From Bryobacteraceae bacterium (GTDB taxonomy: Bacteria > Acidobacteriota > Terriglobia > Bryobacterales > Bryobacteraceae), in NCBI GenBank assembly GCA_025928545.1, contig JAICJH010000003.1:62001-126000 (forward strand): a stretch of DNA of 64,000 bases, read 5' to 3'. The notes under the pieces are model-generated. The model did not search any database and was not told where the DNA came from. It saw nothing but the letters and a program-made list of their open reading frames with translations. The translations under genes and the position numbers were made by a program. This document shows, one piece after another, positions 8,482 through 17,754 of the stretch. Within the stretch, counting starts at the first letter, position 1, and each line of letters opens with the position of its first letter.

Positions 8482-9936
8482 CTACCGGTACTTCATGTAA
8501 ATCGTGGAAAGCTCGGAATAGAAATTAATCGCTACCGAACCCTGCTCACGATACCCCGAACTCGAATCCTTCACGCCGCCAAACGGCAGTTGATACTCCA
8601 CGCCTGCGCTGGGCAGATTCACGGTAATTAAGCCAGCTTCAATATCGTGAATGTACTTGAACGCAGCCGACAAATCCTTCGTCAGGATCGACGCCGAAAG
8701 TCCGAAGCGAACCTTGTTGGCCAGGCGCATCGCGTCGTCATAATCCTTCGCGCGGATCAAAGCCAGCACCGGTCCAAAAATTTCTTCCTGCGCGATTGTG
8801 GCATCCGGCGCAACATCGCCGAAAATCGTCGGAGTCACGAAATAGCCCTTCGCCAGCGCGCCCTCCGTCAACCGCTCCCCGCCCGCGAGCAACTGGCAAC
8901 CCTCGCCCTTCGCTTTTTCGATATACCCGAGCACTGTCTTGAGCTGCGCCTCGTCGGCGCAAGGTCCCATGTAAACCCCGGCCTCCATCCCATCGCCGAT
9001 CTTCAGCGTTTTCGTCTTCGCCACCAGCTTCGCCACAAATTCGTCGTAGATCGGGCCCTCGACGATGGCGCGGCTCGTAGCCGTACACTTCTGGCCGGTC
9101 GATGCGAACGCCGCATTCATCACGGTATCCACCGCGTAATCGATGTCGGCATCTTTCAGAACGATCGTCGGATTCTTGCCGCCCATCTCCAGCTGCGCCG
9201 GAAGCTTCCGGGGCGCAACCGTGTTGTAGATGTGATCGCCTACGCCGCAGGAGCCAGTGAACGATATGGCCCGCATCGAAGGATGATTCACGAACGTATC
9301 GCCGATTTCCCGGCTTGAACCCGTAACAACATTGAGCACACCCTTCGGCAACCCGGCTTCCATCAGCGCTTCGGCCAAACGGAAGGTGCAGGAGGGAGCC
9401 AGTGCCGCGGGCTTAATCACCACCGTGTTGCCGCAAATCAGCGCAGGCGCCATCTTCCATGCGGGAATCGCAATCGGAAAATTCCAAGGGGTGATCAGAG
9501 ACACCACACCGCGCGGTTTGCGAATCGTAAAGCAGAAAACGCCGTCGCGCTCGGAAGGCACCGTCTCACCGGTCAGCCGCGCCCCTTCGCCGCCAAAGTA
9601 GCGGAAGATGTTGATCGCGCGCCCGACTTCGCCGCGCGCCTCGGGAAGCGTCTTCCCCTCTTCCAGTGTCATCTCCTTCGCGAGTTGTTCCGCACGGGCC
9701 GCCAGCAACTCGGCAGCCTTGAACAGAATCTCTCCGCGTTTCGGCGCCGGCATATTGCGCCAGGCCGGATAGGCCGCTTCTGCCGCGGCAAATGCGCGCT
9801 CCGCATCTTCTTTGACGGATGCCGGGTAGGTGCCGGCCACAGTGGCGAAATCGGCCGGGTTGTGCGATTGATATGTCTTGCCGCCGGTGGCGGGAGTCCA
9901 CTCGCCGTTGATGAGATTGTCGAATTTCATTGTCAT
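8482..9936 (-). CDS. NAD(P)-dependent aldehyde dehydrogenase (probable 2-ketoglutarate semialdehyde dehydrogenase)
   Basis: 484 residues, classic ALDH superfamily. Cofactor-binding segments are 'TPWNFPIAIPAWKMAPALI' and 'NTVVIKPAALAP'. 'ISFTGSCGVGDHIY', the general-base Glu in 'LEMGGKNPTIV' and the catalytic Cys in 'GQKCTATSRAI' (about residue 283) are all present, as is the C-terminal 'LPFGGVKDSS'. It is the first gene of a two-gene unit with the downstream FAH-family protein, which points to oxidation of alpha-ketoglutarate semialdehyde to alpha-ketoglutarate. This substrate is inferred from context. ATG codons at 9936 and 9930 are both possible; no Shine-Dalgarno is visible for either. Confidence 0.88.
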   Translation of the reverse strand: MTMKFDNLINGEWTPATGGKTYQSHNPADFATVAGTYPASVKEDAERAFAAAEAAYPAWRNMPAPKRGEILFKAAELLAARAEQLAKEMTLEEGKTLPEARGEVGRAINIFRYFGGEGARLTGETVPSERDGVFCFTIRKPRGVVSLITPWNFPIAIPAWKMAPALICGNTVVIKPAALAPSCTFRLAEALMEAGLPKGVLNVVTGSSREIGDTFVNHPSMRAISFTGSCGVGDHIYNTVAPRKLPAQLEMGGKNPTIVLKDADIDYAVDTVMNAAFASTGQKCTATSRAIVEGPIYDEFVAKLVAKTKTLKIGDGMEAGVYMGPCADEAQLKTVLGYIEKAKGEGCQLLAGGERLTEGALAKGYFVTPTIFGDVAPDATIAQEEIFGPVLALIRAKDYDDAMRLANKVRFGLSASILTKDLSAAFKYIHDIEAGLITVNLPSAGVEYQLPFGGVKDSSSGYREQGSVAINFYSELSTIYMKYR

Positions 9937-9942
9937 AAGAGA

Positions 9943-9948
9943 ATTAGA
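9943..9948 (-). promoter_or_regulatory. candidate -10 box (TCTAAT)
   Basis: On the minus strand TCTAAT ends 6 nt before the ATG at 9936, so transcription would start at or next to the first codon. It is the candidate promoter of the semialdehyde dehydrogenase/dehydratase pair. Confidence 0.35.
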
Positions 9949-10012
9949 TGAAACTGGCTGGAACCGGTTTCACAATTGAACCTTCAGGATATCCCAGCGT
10001 GCTGCCGCGGCT

Positions 10013-11293
10013 TCACTTCAGCGGCAGTGGCTTGCCCTTCGCGGTCGGAAGCGAGACACCCAGCAGTTTCGCGATCGTCGGCGCGACATCCAGATTGCTC
10101 ACCAGGCCAAGCTGCACACCGCGCTTCACGCCGTACCCGCTGGCAATGAAAATCGGGTGCAAATCCGGATCGCTCGCCAGATAAGCGTGGCTGCCGCCCA
10201 CCTGCGGGACCGCAGCCGTAACCGGTCCGCCTGTCGCGCCGGCGATGGAATAACCTTCCTTCGCGGTAATAAACAGCTGCCCGAATTGCGGATCGCGTTC
10301 CGGCCGCGGCAGACCGAGCGCCCCATAATCGTCGGGTCCGTACACATGTTCTACGCCTTCGATGCCGCCCAGCACCTGGCGAGCCTTCGCCGTCACTGCC
10401 GGATCTTCCACATAAACAAATCCGGACCCGCCTTCCGGCAGCACGTACACTTTCTTATCCAGCCCGGCGGCCTCCAGAGCGTTTGCAACGTGAACTTCCT
10501 TTTTGAAGCCTTTGAAGCCGTGATCGGAGACAACCAGAAACGTAGTCTTGTCCGCCAGCCCCGCGTCGCGCACCGCCGCCACAATCCGCGCCACGCAGCC
10601 ATCCAGAAACGCAATCGCATCCCGTGCCGCAAGCGAGCCCGGCCCGTACTGGTGATGCGTCGAATCGAGAGAGAGGAAATGCAGCAGCATCAGATCCGGC
10701 TTGTGCTCGCGAATAATGTATGCCGCCGCGTCAGCCCAGATCTGGTCCCTGAAAACGATATTCGCTTTCGAAAAATCCACGACGTCCGCGGCCGCGATCA
10801 CGCCCTTCGCAACCATCTCCTTCTCAACCGGACCGGTCGCCAGCGCCTTTTCGGGAAACGCCCAGTTAATGGTTGGAGCGTTATCGATCGCCACCCAATC
10901 CACCTGAGCCGTAGTCATTCCGGCCTGATGCACCGCGTCGTAAACGGTTGGGGCTTTAACCAGCTTGACCTTATCTACGGTGCTATTGACCTTGACCGGA
11001 GGCCACGTCCCGGTGCGCTCAATCGCGCCGTTCAGCAGCAAACCATGCGTATCCGATCCCACGCCAGTCACCAAAGTGGTGTGATTCGGCCACGTGATCG
11101 TCGGGTTAATCGCCAGCATCGGTCCGCCGGTGCCACTGGCGATCAGCTTTCGAAGCGTGGGAGCGGGAAGTTTGGGATCGTCCAGCGCATTGGCCGGAAA
11201 TCCATCGAGCGAGATGACAACCACTTTACCCCGCTGGCCAAAAGCCAGGACAGGCAAGAGGAGAACGATAGTGAGCCAAAGCAGTTTTTTCAT
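10013..11293 (-). CDS. secreted alkaline phosphatase-superfamily phosphodiesterase
   Basis: 426 residues from the ATG at 11293, chosen because 'MKKLLWLTIVLLLPVLAFGQ' is a clear signal peptide; an upstream in-frame start would put extra sequence ahead of it. The enzyme domain resembles ectonucleotide pyrophosphatase/phosphodiesterases. It has a metal Asp in 'VVVISLDGFPANAL', the nucleophile Thr in 'TITWPNHTTLVTG', 'FLSLDSTHHQYGPGS' and 'LVVSDHGFKGF'. Activity is predicted on phosphodiester or phosphate-ester substrates in the periplasm. It is divergent from the sialidase-like gene, the two starts being only 64 nt apart. Confidence 0.87.
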   Translation of the reverse strand: MKKLLWLTIVLLLPVLAFGQRGKVVVISLDGFPANALDDPKLPAPTLRKLIASGTGGPMLAINPTITWPNHTTLVTGVGSDTHGLLLNGAIERTGTWPPVKVNSTVDKVKLVKAPTVYDAVHQAGMTTAQVDWVAIDNAPTINWAFPEKALATGPVEKEMVAKGVIAAADVVDFSKANIVFRDQIWADAAAYIIREHKPDLMLLHFLSLDSTHHQYGPGSLAARDAIAFLDGCVARIVAAVRDAGLADKTTFLVVSDHGFKGFKKEVHVANALEAAGLDKKVYVLPEGGSGFVYVEDPAVTAKARQVLGGIEGVEHVYGPDDYGALGLPRPERDPQFGQLFITAKEGYSIAGATGGPVTAAVPQVGGSHAYLASDPDLHPIFIASGYGVKRGVQLGLVSNLDVAPTIAKLLGVSLPTAKGKPLPLK

Positions 11294-11303
11294 GTCCACT
11301 GCA

Positions 11304-11309
11304 ATTGTA
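11304..11309 (-). promoter_or_regulatory. candidate -10 box (TACAAT) of the phosphodiesterase gene
   Basis: Minus-strand TACAAT lies 10 nt before the ATG at 11293. It shares a 64-nt divergent promoter region with the sialidase-like gene. Confidence 0.4.
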
Positions 11310-11344
11310 TTCCCCCCGGCCACAGCCGAGTGCCGCCACTGATG

Positions 11345-11350
11345 TCTAAT
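11345..11350 (+). promoter_or_regulatory. candidate -10 box (TCTAAT) of the sialidase-like gene
   Basis: TCTAAT ends 7 nt before the ATG at 11358, predicting a leader of 0-2 nt. No -35 consensus is seen at the usual spacing. Confidence 0.35.
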
Positions 11351-11357
11351 AGTGAGC

Positions 11358-12542
11358 ATGCGAACCCTTTCAGTCGCGACCCTCGCCCTTCTGGCCGCGG
11401 CGATTTGCGCGAGCGCCCAGCCGCTCTATAAAAGCGAACTTATTTTCCCGGTCGAAAAGATCCACAACCACTCCTCCTCCATCGTCGAACTCCCCAACGG
11501 CGATTTACTCGTTTGCTGGTTCCACGGCTCGGGCGAACGCACCGCTGACGATGTAGTCATCAACGCTGCCCGCTACAGCCACAAGACCGGCAAATGGGGA
11601 ACGCCGTTCATCATTGCCGATACGCCTGGGTTTCCCGATACGAACCCGACGATGTTCATCGATTCGAAGCAGCGCCTGTTCCTCCTGTGGCCCACCATCA
11701 TTGCCCACCAGTGGGAAACAGCGCTCATGAAATACAGGATCTCGACCAATTACCAGCAGGAATCCGGGCCTCCGGTTTGGGAGCACCAGGACAACATCAT
11801 CCTGATTCCGAAGAATATGGGGGACAAGACTCGCGAAGTTTTCGGCAAGCTCACCTCCGCGGAAGGCACTATCGGCGATCGCGCGAAGAAGGTAATCGAA
11901 CACGCCGACGATATGTATTTCTCCCGCATGGGTTGGTTCACCCGTACTCATCCGCTGGAACTGCCGTCGGGACGCATCCTTGCGCCCATGTATTCCGATG
12001 GATATTCCTTCGGTATCATGGCGATCAGCGACGACCACGGCTATACGTGGACTGGCAGCGAGCCCATCGTTGGCTTCGGTGGTGTCCAGCCGTCGGTGGT
12101 TCGTAAAAAGGACGGTACTCTTGTCGCTTACCTGCGCGACAACGGCCCGGCCCCGAAGCGAGCCCAGTTCAGCTTCTCCAAGGACGACGGTGTTTCCTGG
12201 GCGCCCGCCACTGACACCGAGATCCTGAATCCCGGCACCAGCCTGGAGGTAATCGCTCTTCGCAACGGCGACTGGATCATGGTCTATAACGATCTGGAAG
12301 CCAAGCGCTACTCACTTGTGGCCGCGATTTCCGATGACGAAGGCAAAAGCTGGAAGTGGCGGCGGCATCTGGATGGCGACCCCTCGATAGTGGTGACTAA
12401 CGAGTATCACTACCCCTCCGTGATGCAGGCGAAAGATGGTACTATCCACGTGACCTATAGCTACTTTGTCGAAGCCGGCAAGTCGATCAAACACGCACAG
12501 CTGTCGGAGGACTGGATAAAAGCGGGCGACCCGGCGAAGTAG
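11358..12542 (+). CDS. secreted sialidase/BNR-repeat glycosidase-like protein
   Basis: 394 residues from the ATG at 11358 (a GTG lies two codons upstream). 'MRTLSVATLALLAAAICASAQ' is a signal peptide. The six-bladed propeller fold of exo-alpha-sialidases is indicated by Asp-box/BNR motifs 'SDDHGYTWTG', 'SKDDGVSWAP' and 'SDDEGKSWKW', and by 'HNHSSSIVELPNGDLLVCW'. Similar proteins in Acidobacteriota and Bacteroidota are annotated as exo-alpha-sialidases, though many act on other sugars. True sialidase activity is therefore not claimed. It is exported and divergent from a secreted phosphodiesterase. Confidence 0.82.
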   Translation: MRTLSVATLALLAAAICASAQPLYKSELIFPVEKIHNHSSSIVELPNGDLLVCWFHGSGERTADDVVINAARYSHKTGKWGTPFIIADTPGFPDTNPTMFIDSKQRLFLLWPTIIAHQWETALMKYRISTNYQQESGPPVWEHQDNIILIPKNMGDKTREVFGKLTSAEGTIGDRAKKVIEHADDMYFSRMGWFTRTHPLELPSGRILAPMYSDGYSFGIMAISDDHGYTWTGSEPIVGFGGVQPSVVRKKDGTLVAYLRDNGPAPKRAQFSFSKDDGVSWAPATDTEILNPGTSLEVIALRNGDWIMVYNDLEAKRYSLVAAISDDEGKSWKWRRHLDGDPSIVVTNEYHYPSVMQAKDGTIHVTYSYFVEAGKSIKHAQLSEDWIKAGDPAK

Positions 12543-12547
12543 TGACG

Positions 12548-12904
12548 TTACTTCTGTTTCGCGATTACCAGGTCTTTGATCTTCGCGTAAGTGGCCGCGG
12601 GAATAATCTTCTTGCTGACCAGTTCATTCTTTCCACGATACGGACGCCCCTGGATGATCTTTTCCGAGTAAGCTGTGCCGATGCCGGGTAAAGCCTGGAG
12701 TTGATCCGCAGTGGCTGAATTCAGGTCCACGAGATCGGACGCCTTAGCAGCGGCGGCGCTGGTTTTCGTTGCAGCCTTGGCCGCCTTTGGGGCAGTCGCG
12801 GCGGTTTTCGTTGCGGCCTTGGTGGACCGTGCTGTTTGAGACATTCCCACTGCGCCCGAAAACGCCAGTAACAGGGTCAGGACAAGATAGTTTATGGTTT
12901 TCAT
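12548..12904 (-). CDS. exported ComEA-like helix-hairpin-helix protein
   Basis: 118 residues from the ATG at 12904, preceded by GAGGAGACTT, a good ribosome site that decides the start. '[20 protein letters not shown]' is a signal peptide or membrane anchor. It is followed by an Ala/Lys/Thr-rich linker ('[19 protein letters not shown]') and a C-terminal helix-hairpin-helix: '[17 protein letters not shown]' and '[18 protein letters not shown]'. The family binds DNA non-specifically outside the cytoplasmic membrane, and ComEA homologues act in DNA uptake. No ComEC or other competence gene is adjacent. Confidence 0.85.
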   Translation of the reverse strand: MKTINYLVLTLLLAFSGAVGMSQTARSTKAATKTAATAPKAAKAATKTSAAAAKASDLVDLNSATADQLQALPGIGTAYSEKIIQGRPYRGKNELVSKKIIPAATYAKIKDLVIAKQK

Positions 12905-12999
12905 AAGTCTCCTCGATTTCATCAGCATACCTGGTTCCACGCGAGCCGGGCAACCCGCCTGACTTTACAGAACAAAAGGGTCTTTGAATCAGGGGTAAG

Positions 13000-14790
13000 A
13001 TGTTAATCGTGACGCCACAGGCCACGACGCCGACTATCAATGAAGATGCGGATCAGAAGACCCGGCTGCAGCTGAACCGGATCCTGGCGAGCCGCACGTT
13101 TCATCAGGCTGACAGGCTGAAGCGTTTTATCAGCTTCATTGTCGAAGAGACCATTTCAGGCCGTGGTACTCATCTCAAAGAATTTCTGGTGGGCATGGAA
13201 GTCTTTGGCAAAGACTCCCGCTTCGATCCGCGTACCGATCCGATCGTTCGGGTTCAGGCGCGGCGTCTGCGGGCTCGGCTGACGCGCTACTACAGCGAGG
13301 AAGGGCAGGAGGATGAGATCGTCATCGAACTGCCCAAGGGCGGCTACGCGCCGATCTTCAAGCGGGCGGAGGTCGCCACGCCCAAGCGGCTGGTGGCGGC
13401 GACTCTGGTCAGCCGGAATACCGTAGTCGTGCTGCCGTTCGCCGACCACAGCAAAGAACACGATCGGGATTATTTCTGCAAGGGCATTGGAGAAGAGATC
13501 ATCCAGACTCTGATGCGGCAGAACAACATCCGCGTGGTTTCGCCGGAGAACTATGCGGCGTTCAAAGCCGATTCCGATCCCCGCGATGCGGCGAGCCGGC
13601 TGAATGCCGCCATCATCGTCACAGGCAGCGTGCGGAATTCACGCGACGAATTGCGTATTACGACTCATCTGATCGATGGCGCCAGCGGCAGGTATTTGTG
13701 GACCGATACGATCGACCGTCCCTTGGACGGCGTATTCGAAATTCAGGAAGAAATTGCGGCTGCGGTCGGGGAAAAGCTCAGTTCGGAACTATCCGGGGGC
13801 CGAGGTGGCAAGGGGCAAAAGCAGACCGGCAACCTGACGGCGTACAACCTCTATCTGCAGGGCCGTTATCACCTTGGGCAGCGCACTGAAGAAGGCTTGC
13901 GCCTGGCGGTGGAATTTTTCGAGCGGGCAATCGTCGAAGACGAAGAGTACGCACAGGCCTATTGCGGGTTGTCCGATGCCTACGGTTTGCTGGGGCATTA
14001 TGGGATTCTCTCGCCGGCTGAGGTCTTGACCAAGGTTGCATCCAACGCAGCCTGGGCCGTTACGCTTGACGACAATTCAGCCGAAGCCCACACCTCGCTC
14101 GCGCACGTGAAGGCTACGCAGGATTGGGAATGGGTGGGAGCGCAGCGGGAATTTCAGCGCGCTTTAAGGCTGGATCCGCGCTATCCGACGGCGCACCACT
14201 GGTATGCAATGTCGTGCCTGGCGCCGCTCGGCAAGCTGGATGAAGCGGTGGAAGAGATCGAGACCGCTCTGGCGCTGGATCCTATTTCGTCCATCATTTC
14301 GCGCGACCGGGCCATGATCTATTACTACCGGCGCGATTTCGAACGGGCTCTCGATCAGTGCGATCATACGATCGAATCGAACCCGCATTTCTCGCCCGCA
14401 TACTGGGCGCTGGGGCTGATTCAGGAGCAGCGCGGCGACTTCGATGAATCCGCGGCGGCGTTTCAGCGCGCGATTCAGCTTTCTCCGAACAGTCCTCGTA
14501 TGCGCGGGGCGCTGGGCCGCACCCTGGCTCTGGCAGGCAAAAAGAAGGAAGCTCTCAAGACTCTTGGCGATCTGCACGAGTTGGCTTCCCGGCAATACGT
14601 CTCGCCGTTTGAGCTGGCGTCACTGCACTTCGCGCTCGGGCAGCCGGAACCGGGTTTCGAATGGCTCACCCGGGCTTACCAGGACAGGTGCTATGAACTG
14701 GTTTCGATACGTGTAGATCCGCGCTTCGATTCGCTGCGAGGGCATCCTCTGTTTGCCTCGCTTGCGGGCAAACTGGGCCTCGATTCGTAA
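13000..14790 (+). CDS. transcriptional-regulator-like TPR protein with TolB-N/adenylate cyclase-associated domain
   Basis: 596 residues. Residues 20-115 form a conserved N-terminal module ('RILASRTFHQADRLKRFISF', 'HLKEFLVGMEVFGKDSRFDP', 'DPIVRVQARRLRARLTRYY', 'ELPKGGYAPIF') that resembles a winged-helix DNA-binding region. Next comes a 'VVVLPFADHSKEHDRDYFCK' domain like the TolB-N/FlgO-type domain found beside adenylate cyclases. Several TPR repeats follow from about residue 280 to the end. Such proteins are abundant in Acidobacteriota and their targets are unknown. An AGGGG lies just upstream of the ATG. It is divergent from the ComEA-like gene with a 95-nt intergenic region. Confidence 0.78.
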   Translation: MLIVTPQATTPTINEDADQKTRLQLNRILASRTFHQADRLKRFISFIVEETISGRGTHLKEFLVGMEVFGKDSRFDPRTDPIVRVQARRLRARLTRYYSEEGQEDEIVIELPKGGYAPIFKRAEVATPKRLVAATLVSRNTVVVLPFADHSKEHDRDYFCKGIGEEIIQTLMRQNNIRVVSPENYAAFKADSDPRDAASRLNAAIIVTGSVRNSRDELRITTHLIDGASGRYLWTDTIDRPLDGVFEIQEEIAAAVGEKLSSELSGGRGGKGQKQTGNLTAYNLYLQGRYHLGQRTEEGLRLAVEFFERAIVEDEEYAQAYCGLSDAYGLLGHYGILSPAEVLTKVASNAAWAVTLDDNSAEAHTSLAHVKATQDWEWVGAQREFQRALRLDPRYPTAHHWYAMSCLAPLGKLDEAVEEIETALALDPISSIISRDRAMIYYYRRDFERALDQCDHTIESNPHFSPAYWALGLIQEQRGDFDESAAAFQRAIQLSPNSPRMRGALGRTLALAGKKKEALKTLGDLHELASRQYVSPFELASLHFALGQPEPGFEWLTRAYQDRCYELVSIRVDPRFDSLRGHPLFASLAGKLGLDS

Positions 14791-14837
14791 CGCGGGACGT
14801 AACGGTAACAATTCCGTCGGGGCCTCCGAATCCGACG

Positions 14838-14843
14838 CATAAT
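14838..14843 (+). promoter_or_regulatory. candidate -10 box (CATAAT)
   Basis: CATAAT ends 8 nt before the ATG at 14852. It is another very short predicted leader. Confidence 0.3.
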
Positions 14844-14851
14844 AGTTGCGG

Positions 14852-16036
14852 ATGAACATACCGTCGGCATTGAAACTGGGCCTTACCGTGATCGCGATTG
14901 CAATCGTCGCAACCGCGCAGGCTCCGCAACCAATCGGCATTCCACATATTGGGCTGGGGGACGGGCCGTTCACCTTCGACACCGCCGAACAGCACAAAAT
15001 CCGGGTAACGGTGGTCGCGCGAGGACTGGTGCATCCGTGGAGCCTGGCTTTTCTGCCGGATGGCGGCATTCTGGTGACCGAACGGCCCGGCCGGCTCCGC
15101 ATCATCCGCGACGGCGCACTGCGGCCCGAACCGCTCGCAGGCATTCCGTCCGTTCGCGCCGTGGGAACCGCGGGTCTCTTCGATATCGTCCTGCATCCAA
15201 AATTCGCTGAGAATCGCCTCGTCTACTTCACCTACACAAAGAACGGCGAGAACGGAAAGTTCGCCACGACGCTGGCTCGCGGACGGCTGGGCGATACCGG
15301 TTTGACGGAAGTGCGAGACCTGTTTTCAGCGGAATGGAACAATCTGAACGGCGGTTCGCGGATTGCATTTGGTCCCGACGGCAGCGTCTACTTCACCATT
15401 AGCGCGACAACCGGCAATGCAGCGCAGGATCCGGCCAGCGATTACGGCAAGATCCTTCGCCTGCGCGATGACGGCTCCATTCCGGACGACAACCCCTATG
15501 TCCATCGCGCTGGCTACAAGCCCGAGATTTTTTCCATGGGCCATCGCGATCAGCTCGGCCTGACCTTCCGGCCCTCGACCAATGAGCTGTTCAGCTGCGA
15601 GAACGGGCCGAATGGCGGCGACAAGATCAATCAGATTCTCCCTGGCCGCAACTACGGCTGGCCGCTGGTCAGCTTCGGACGCACGAATCCTGGCCCCCGC
15701 GTTTCGGATGCGCCATGGAAAGAAGGTTTCGAAATGCCCTTCGTCGTCTGGGTGCCTTCCATCGCTCCCTCGGGGCTTACCTTCTATTCCGGGAGCCGCT
15801 TTCCGGCGTGGAAAGGCAACCTTTTCGTAGGCGGGATGAAGTACGGCGAATTGCCTGGAACGGGCCGCCTGGAGCGCGTGGTGTTCAACGACAAGCTCGA
15901 AGAAATCCGGCGCGAGTCGCTGGTGACAGATCTGAAACAGCGTATCCGCGATGTGCGCCAGGGGCCCGACGGCTTCCTTTATCTGCTGACAGAAGAGGAA
16001 GACGGAGCGCTGCTGCGTATAGAACCGGCGCCGTAA
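14852..16036 (+). CDS. PQQ-dependent aldose sugar dehydrogenase (soluble, exported)
   Basis: 394 residues starting at ATG 14852, with an N-terminal signal 'MNIPSALKLGLTVIAIAIVA'. The beta-propeller of the PQQ-dependent glucose/sorbosone-dehydrogenase family (YliI/Asd type) is clear: 'GLVHPWSLAFLPDGGILVTE', 'RPGRLRIIRDG', 'RIAFGPDGSVYFTI', 'FSMGHRDQLGLTFRPSTNEL', 'CENGPNGGDKINQILPGRNY' and 'APSGLTFYSG'. It would oxidise aldose sugars in the periplasm with PQQ as cofactor. It ends 6 nt from the convergent carboxylesterase, with no terminator visible. Confidence 0.9.
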   Translation: MNIPSALKLGLTVIAIAIVATAQAPQPIGIPHIGLGDGPFTFDTAEQHKIRVTVVARGLVHPWSLAFLPDGGILVTERPGRLRIIRDGALRPEPLAGIPSVRAVGTAGLFDIVLHPKFAENRLVYFTYTKNGENGKFATTLARGRLGDTGLTEVRDLFSAEWNNLNGGSRIAFGPDGSVYFTISATTGNAAQDPASDYGKILRLRDDGSIPDDNPYVHRAGYKPEIFSMGHRDQLGLTFRPSTNELFSCENGPNGGDKINQILPGRNYGWPLVSFGRTNPGPRVSDAPWKEGFEMPFVVWVPSIAPSGLTFYSGSRFPAWKGNLFVGGMKYGELPGTGRLERVVFNDKLEEIRRESLVTDLKQRIRDVRQGPDGFLYLLTEEEDGALLRIEPAP

Positions 16037-16042
16037 TCCCGC

Positions 16043-17722
16043 TTAATCCCGGGCTCTCGGAGTCGCAGGGTTTGCCGTCGGATTAGACGTGGCGCCCCGG
16101 CCCCCGCGTCCACCGCCGCCGTGCGAGGCCATGAAATCCAGCCGTGCCGAATTCATCGGCTGCACTCCAATCTTGTCGCCGAAATCCACCAGTTGCTCGT
16201 TCGTCGCCGACCACGCCGGCCAGTGAACTGCTGCCGTGTTTGGCTCGCCGGTCTTCGCGAACGCGATCAGAGCGTCCGTCATTTTGGCGGAAAGATCGCG
16301 ATCAAGAGGGGTCCAGTTGCGCGTGGGCCGGATGATGTTCAGAGCATCCTGCGTCCCGAACCAATAAGGCACGTCGCTGGTGTGATACGCGCCGATGGTT
16401 GCCGTGTTCTGATCCGCGATCGCGACCCCCGGTATATACGGATGCACCCGCGAGTACATGAAAACGTACACGGGAGCCTTGCCGTACTTACCCTGAGCAA
16501 TTGCCCATTTGCGCTGGTTGCCTTCAATTGCGCCTTCGCGCGCCGCCGCACTGCCCATCTGGTGCGCTTCCTCATCGTTTGAGGCAGGGTAGAGTTTCAG
16601 GAACGCGTCGGCGTCGGCGCCATACATCTGGCGCGCGGCAGCTTTGTATTCATCCAGGTTTTTCGCGGTGCGCAGGGCATTCGAGCTTTCATCGTGAGTA
16701 AAACCAACAATGGCAGGAACGTCATTCTGCTCATGTGCGGCGAAGATTTGCGCCGGCGATTTCGGCAGGAAGTAGCCATCCACGGTGCCTCCTCCGATGC
16801 GAATCGAACCGCTGCATCCCAGTTGGCAATCTTCCTGGAGCGCCAGGATGCGGTCGGCTGGAATCTGGCGCATCTCATCCAGCGATTTAGCCTTCAGTGC
16901 CTGCTGCACCTGAACGCCGGTTTTTTCGGCTGCCGCGAGATCGCCCAGTTGGCCGCCATTTCCCCATGAACCGCCGCTCATCGCAACCACACCACGGAAC
17001 AGTCCCTTCGCGAGCGGACTGTTCTGGAGCAGCGAGACCGAACCTGCGCCGGCCGACTGTCCCGAGATAACCACTTTCGTTGGATCGCCGCCGAACTTCG
17101 CAATATTCCGCTGGATCCACTGCAGCGCGGCAACCTGATCCAGATAGGCATAATTGCCGGATTGATGGTGCGCCGATTCGGCGGTGAGTTCGGGATGCGC
17201 CAGGAATCCCAGCGCGCCCAGCCGATAGTTAAAGTTCACAAAAATCGCGCCGCGTTTTGCGACCCCCTCGCCGCCATAAATCGCCATACCGCTCGAACCG
17301 ATGGTCGAACCGCCGCCATAGATGAACACGATGACGGGTAGATTAGCGTTCGCCCGCGCGGTGGCTGGCGCCCAGATGTTGAGGTACAGGCAGTCTTCGC
17401 TCGTCGGCTCCTCGCCAAAATAGTGGTTGATGTTGTGCGCGCGAAGGACCTGAATGCATTCCGGCATCTTGCGGTCGGCGTTGTAAACGCCTTTCCAGGC
17501 TTTGACCGGCTGCGGCTCACGCCAGCGGTTTTCACGCACCGGCGGCGCGGCGAAGGGAACTCCGAAGTAGGCCTTGACTCCGGACGGAAGAATCTTCCCC
17601 GCCACCTGTCCGCTGTCAACGACAACGGGATCGCCCGGCACGGGTTTTTCGACTATCTGGGCGAACACCGGAGCCAGAAGGCCGCCTGCCATCACGAGCG
17701 CGATATAAGAAAAGTTTTTCAT
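16043..17722 (-). CDS. type B carboxylesterase, exported
   Basis: 559 residues with signal peptide 'MKNFSYIALVMAGGLLAPVF'. Alpha/beta-hydrolase of the carboxylesterase/lipase type B family: oxyanion segment 'VIVFIYGGGSTIG', nucleophile Ser in 'VVISGQSAGAGSVSLLQ' (about residue 222), acidic residue in 'VGFTHDESSNALR' and His in 'GAYHTSDVPYWFG'. The C-terminus ends in an extra Gly/Arg-rich tail ('SHGGGGRGGRGATSNP') not needed for catalysis. The upstream site AAGGGG is about 10 nt before the ATG. It lies downstream of two sugar isomerase-like genes on the same strand. The substrate ester is unknown. Confidence 0.88.
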   Translation of the reverse strand: MKNFSYIALVMAGGLLAPVFAQIVEKPVPGDPVVVDSGQVAGKILPSGVKAYFGVPFAAPPVRENRWREPQPVKAWKGVYNADRKMPECIQVLRAHNINHYFGEEPTSEDCLYLNIWAPATARANANLPVIVFIYGGGSTIGSSGMAIYGGEGVAKRGAIFVNFNYRLGALGFLAHPELTAESAHHQSGNYAYLDQVAALQWIQRNIAKFGGDPTKVVISGQSAGAGSVSLLQNSPLAKGLFRGVVAMSGGSWGNGGQLGDLAAAEKTGVQVQQALKAKSLDEMRQIPADRILALQEDCQLGCSGSIRIGGGTVDGYFLPKSPAQIFAAHEQNDVPAIVGFTHDESSNALRTAKNLDEYKAAARQMYGADADAFLKLYPASNDEEAHQMGSAAAREGAIEGNQRKWAIAQGKYGKAPVYVFMYSRVHPYIPGVAIADQNTATIGAYHTSDVPYWFGTQDALNIIRPTRNWTPLDRDLSAKMTDALIAFAKTGEPNTAAVHWPAWSATNEQLVDFGDKIGVQPMNSARLDFMASHGGGGRGGRGATSNPTANPATPRARD

Positions 17723-17754
17723 GTTTTGGACCCCTTACTATCGGAATCAACCCA

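Noticed and set aside
10157-11431. 424-codon frame opposite the phosphodiesterase
   Set aside because: Arg/His/Gln-rich composition without motifs; the other strand has all catalytic motifs.
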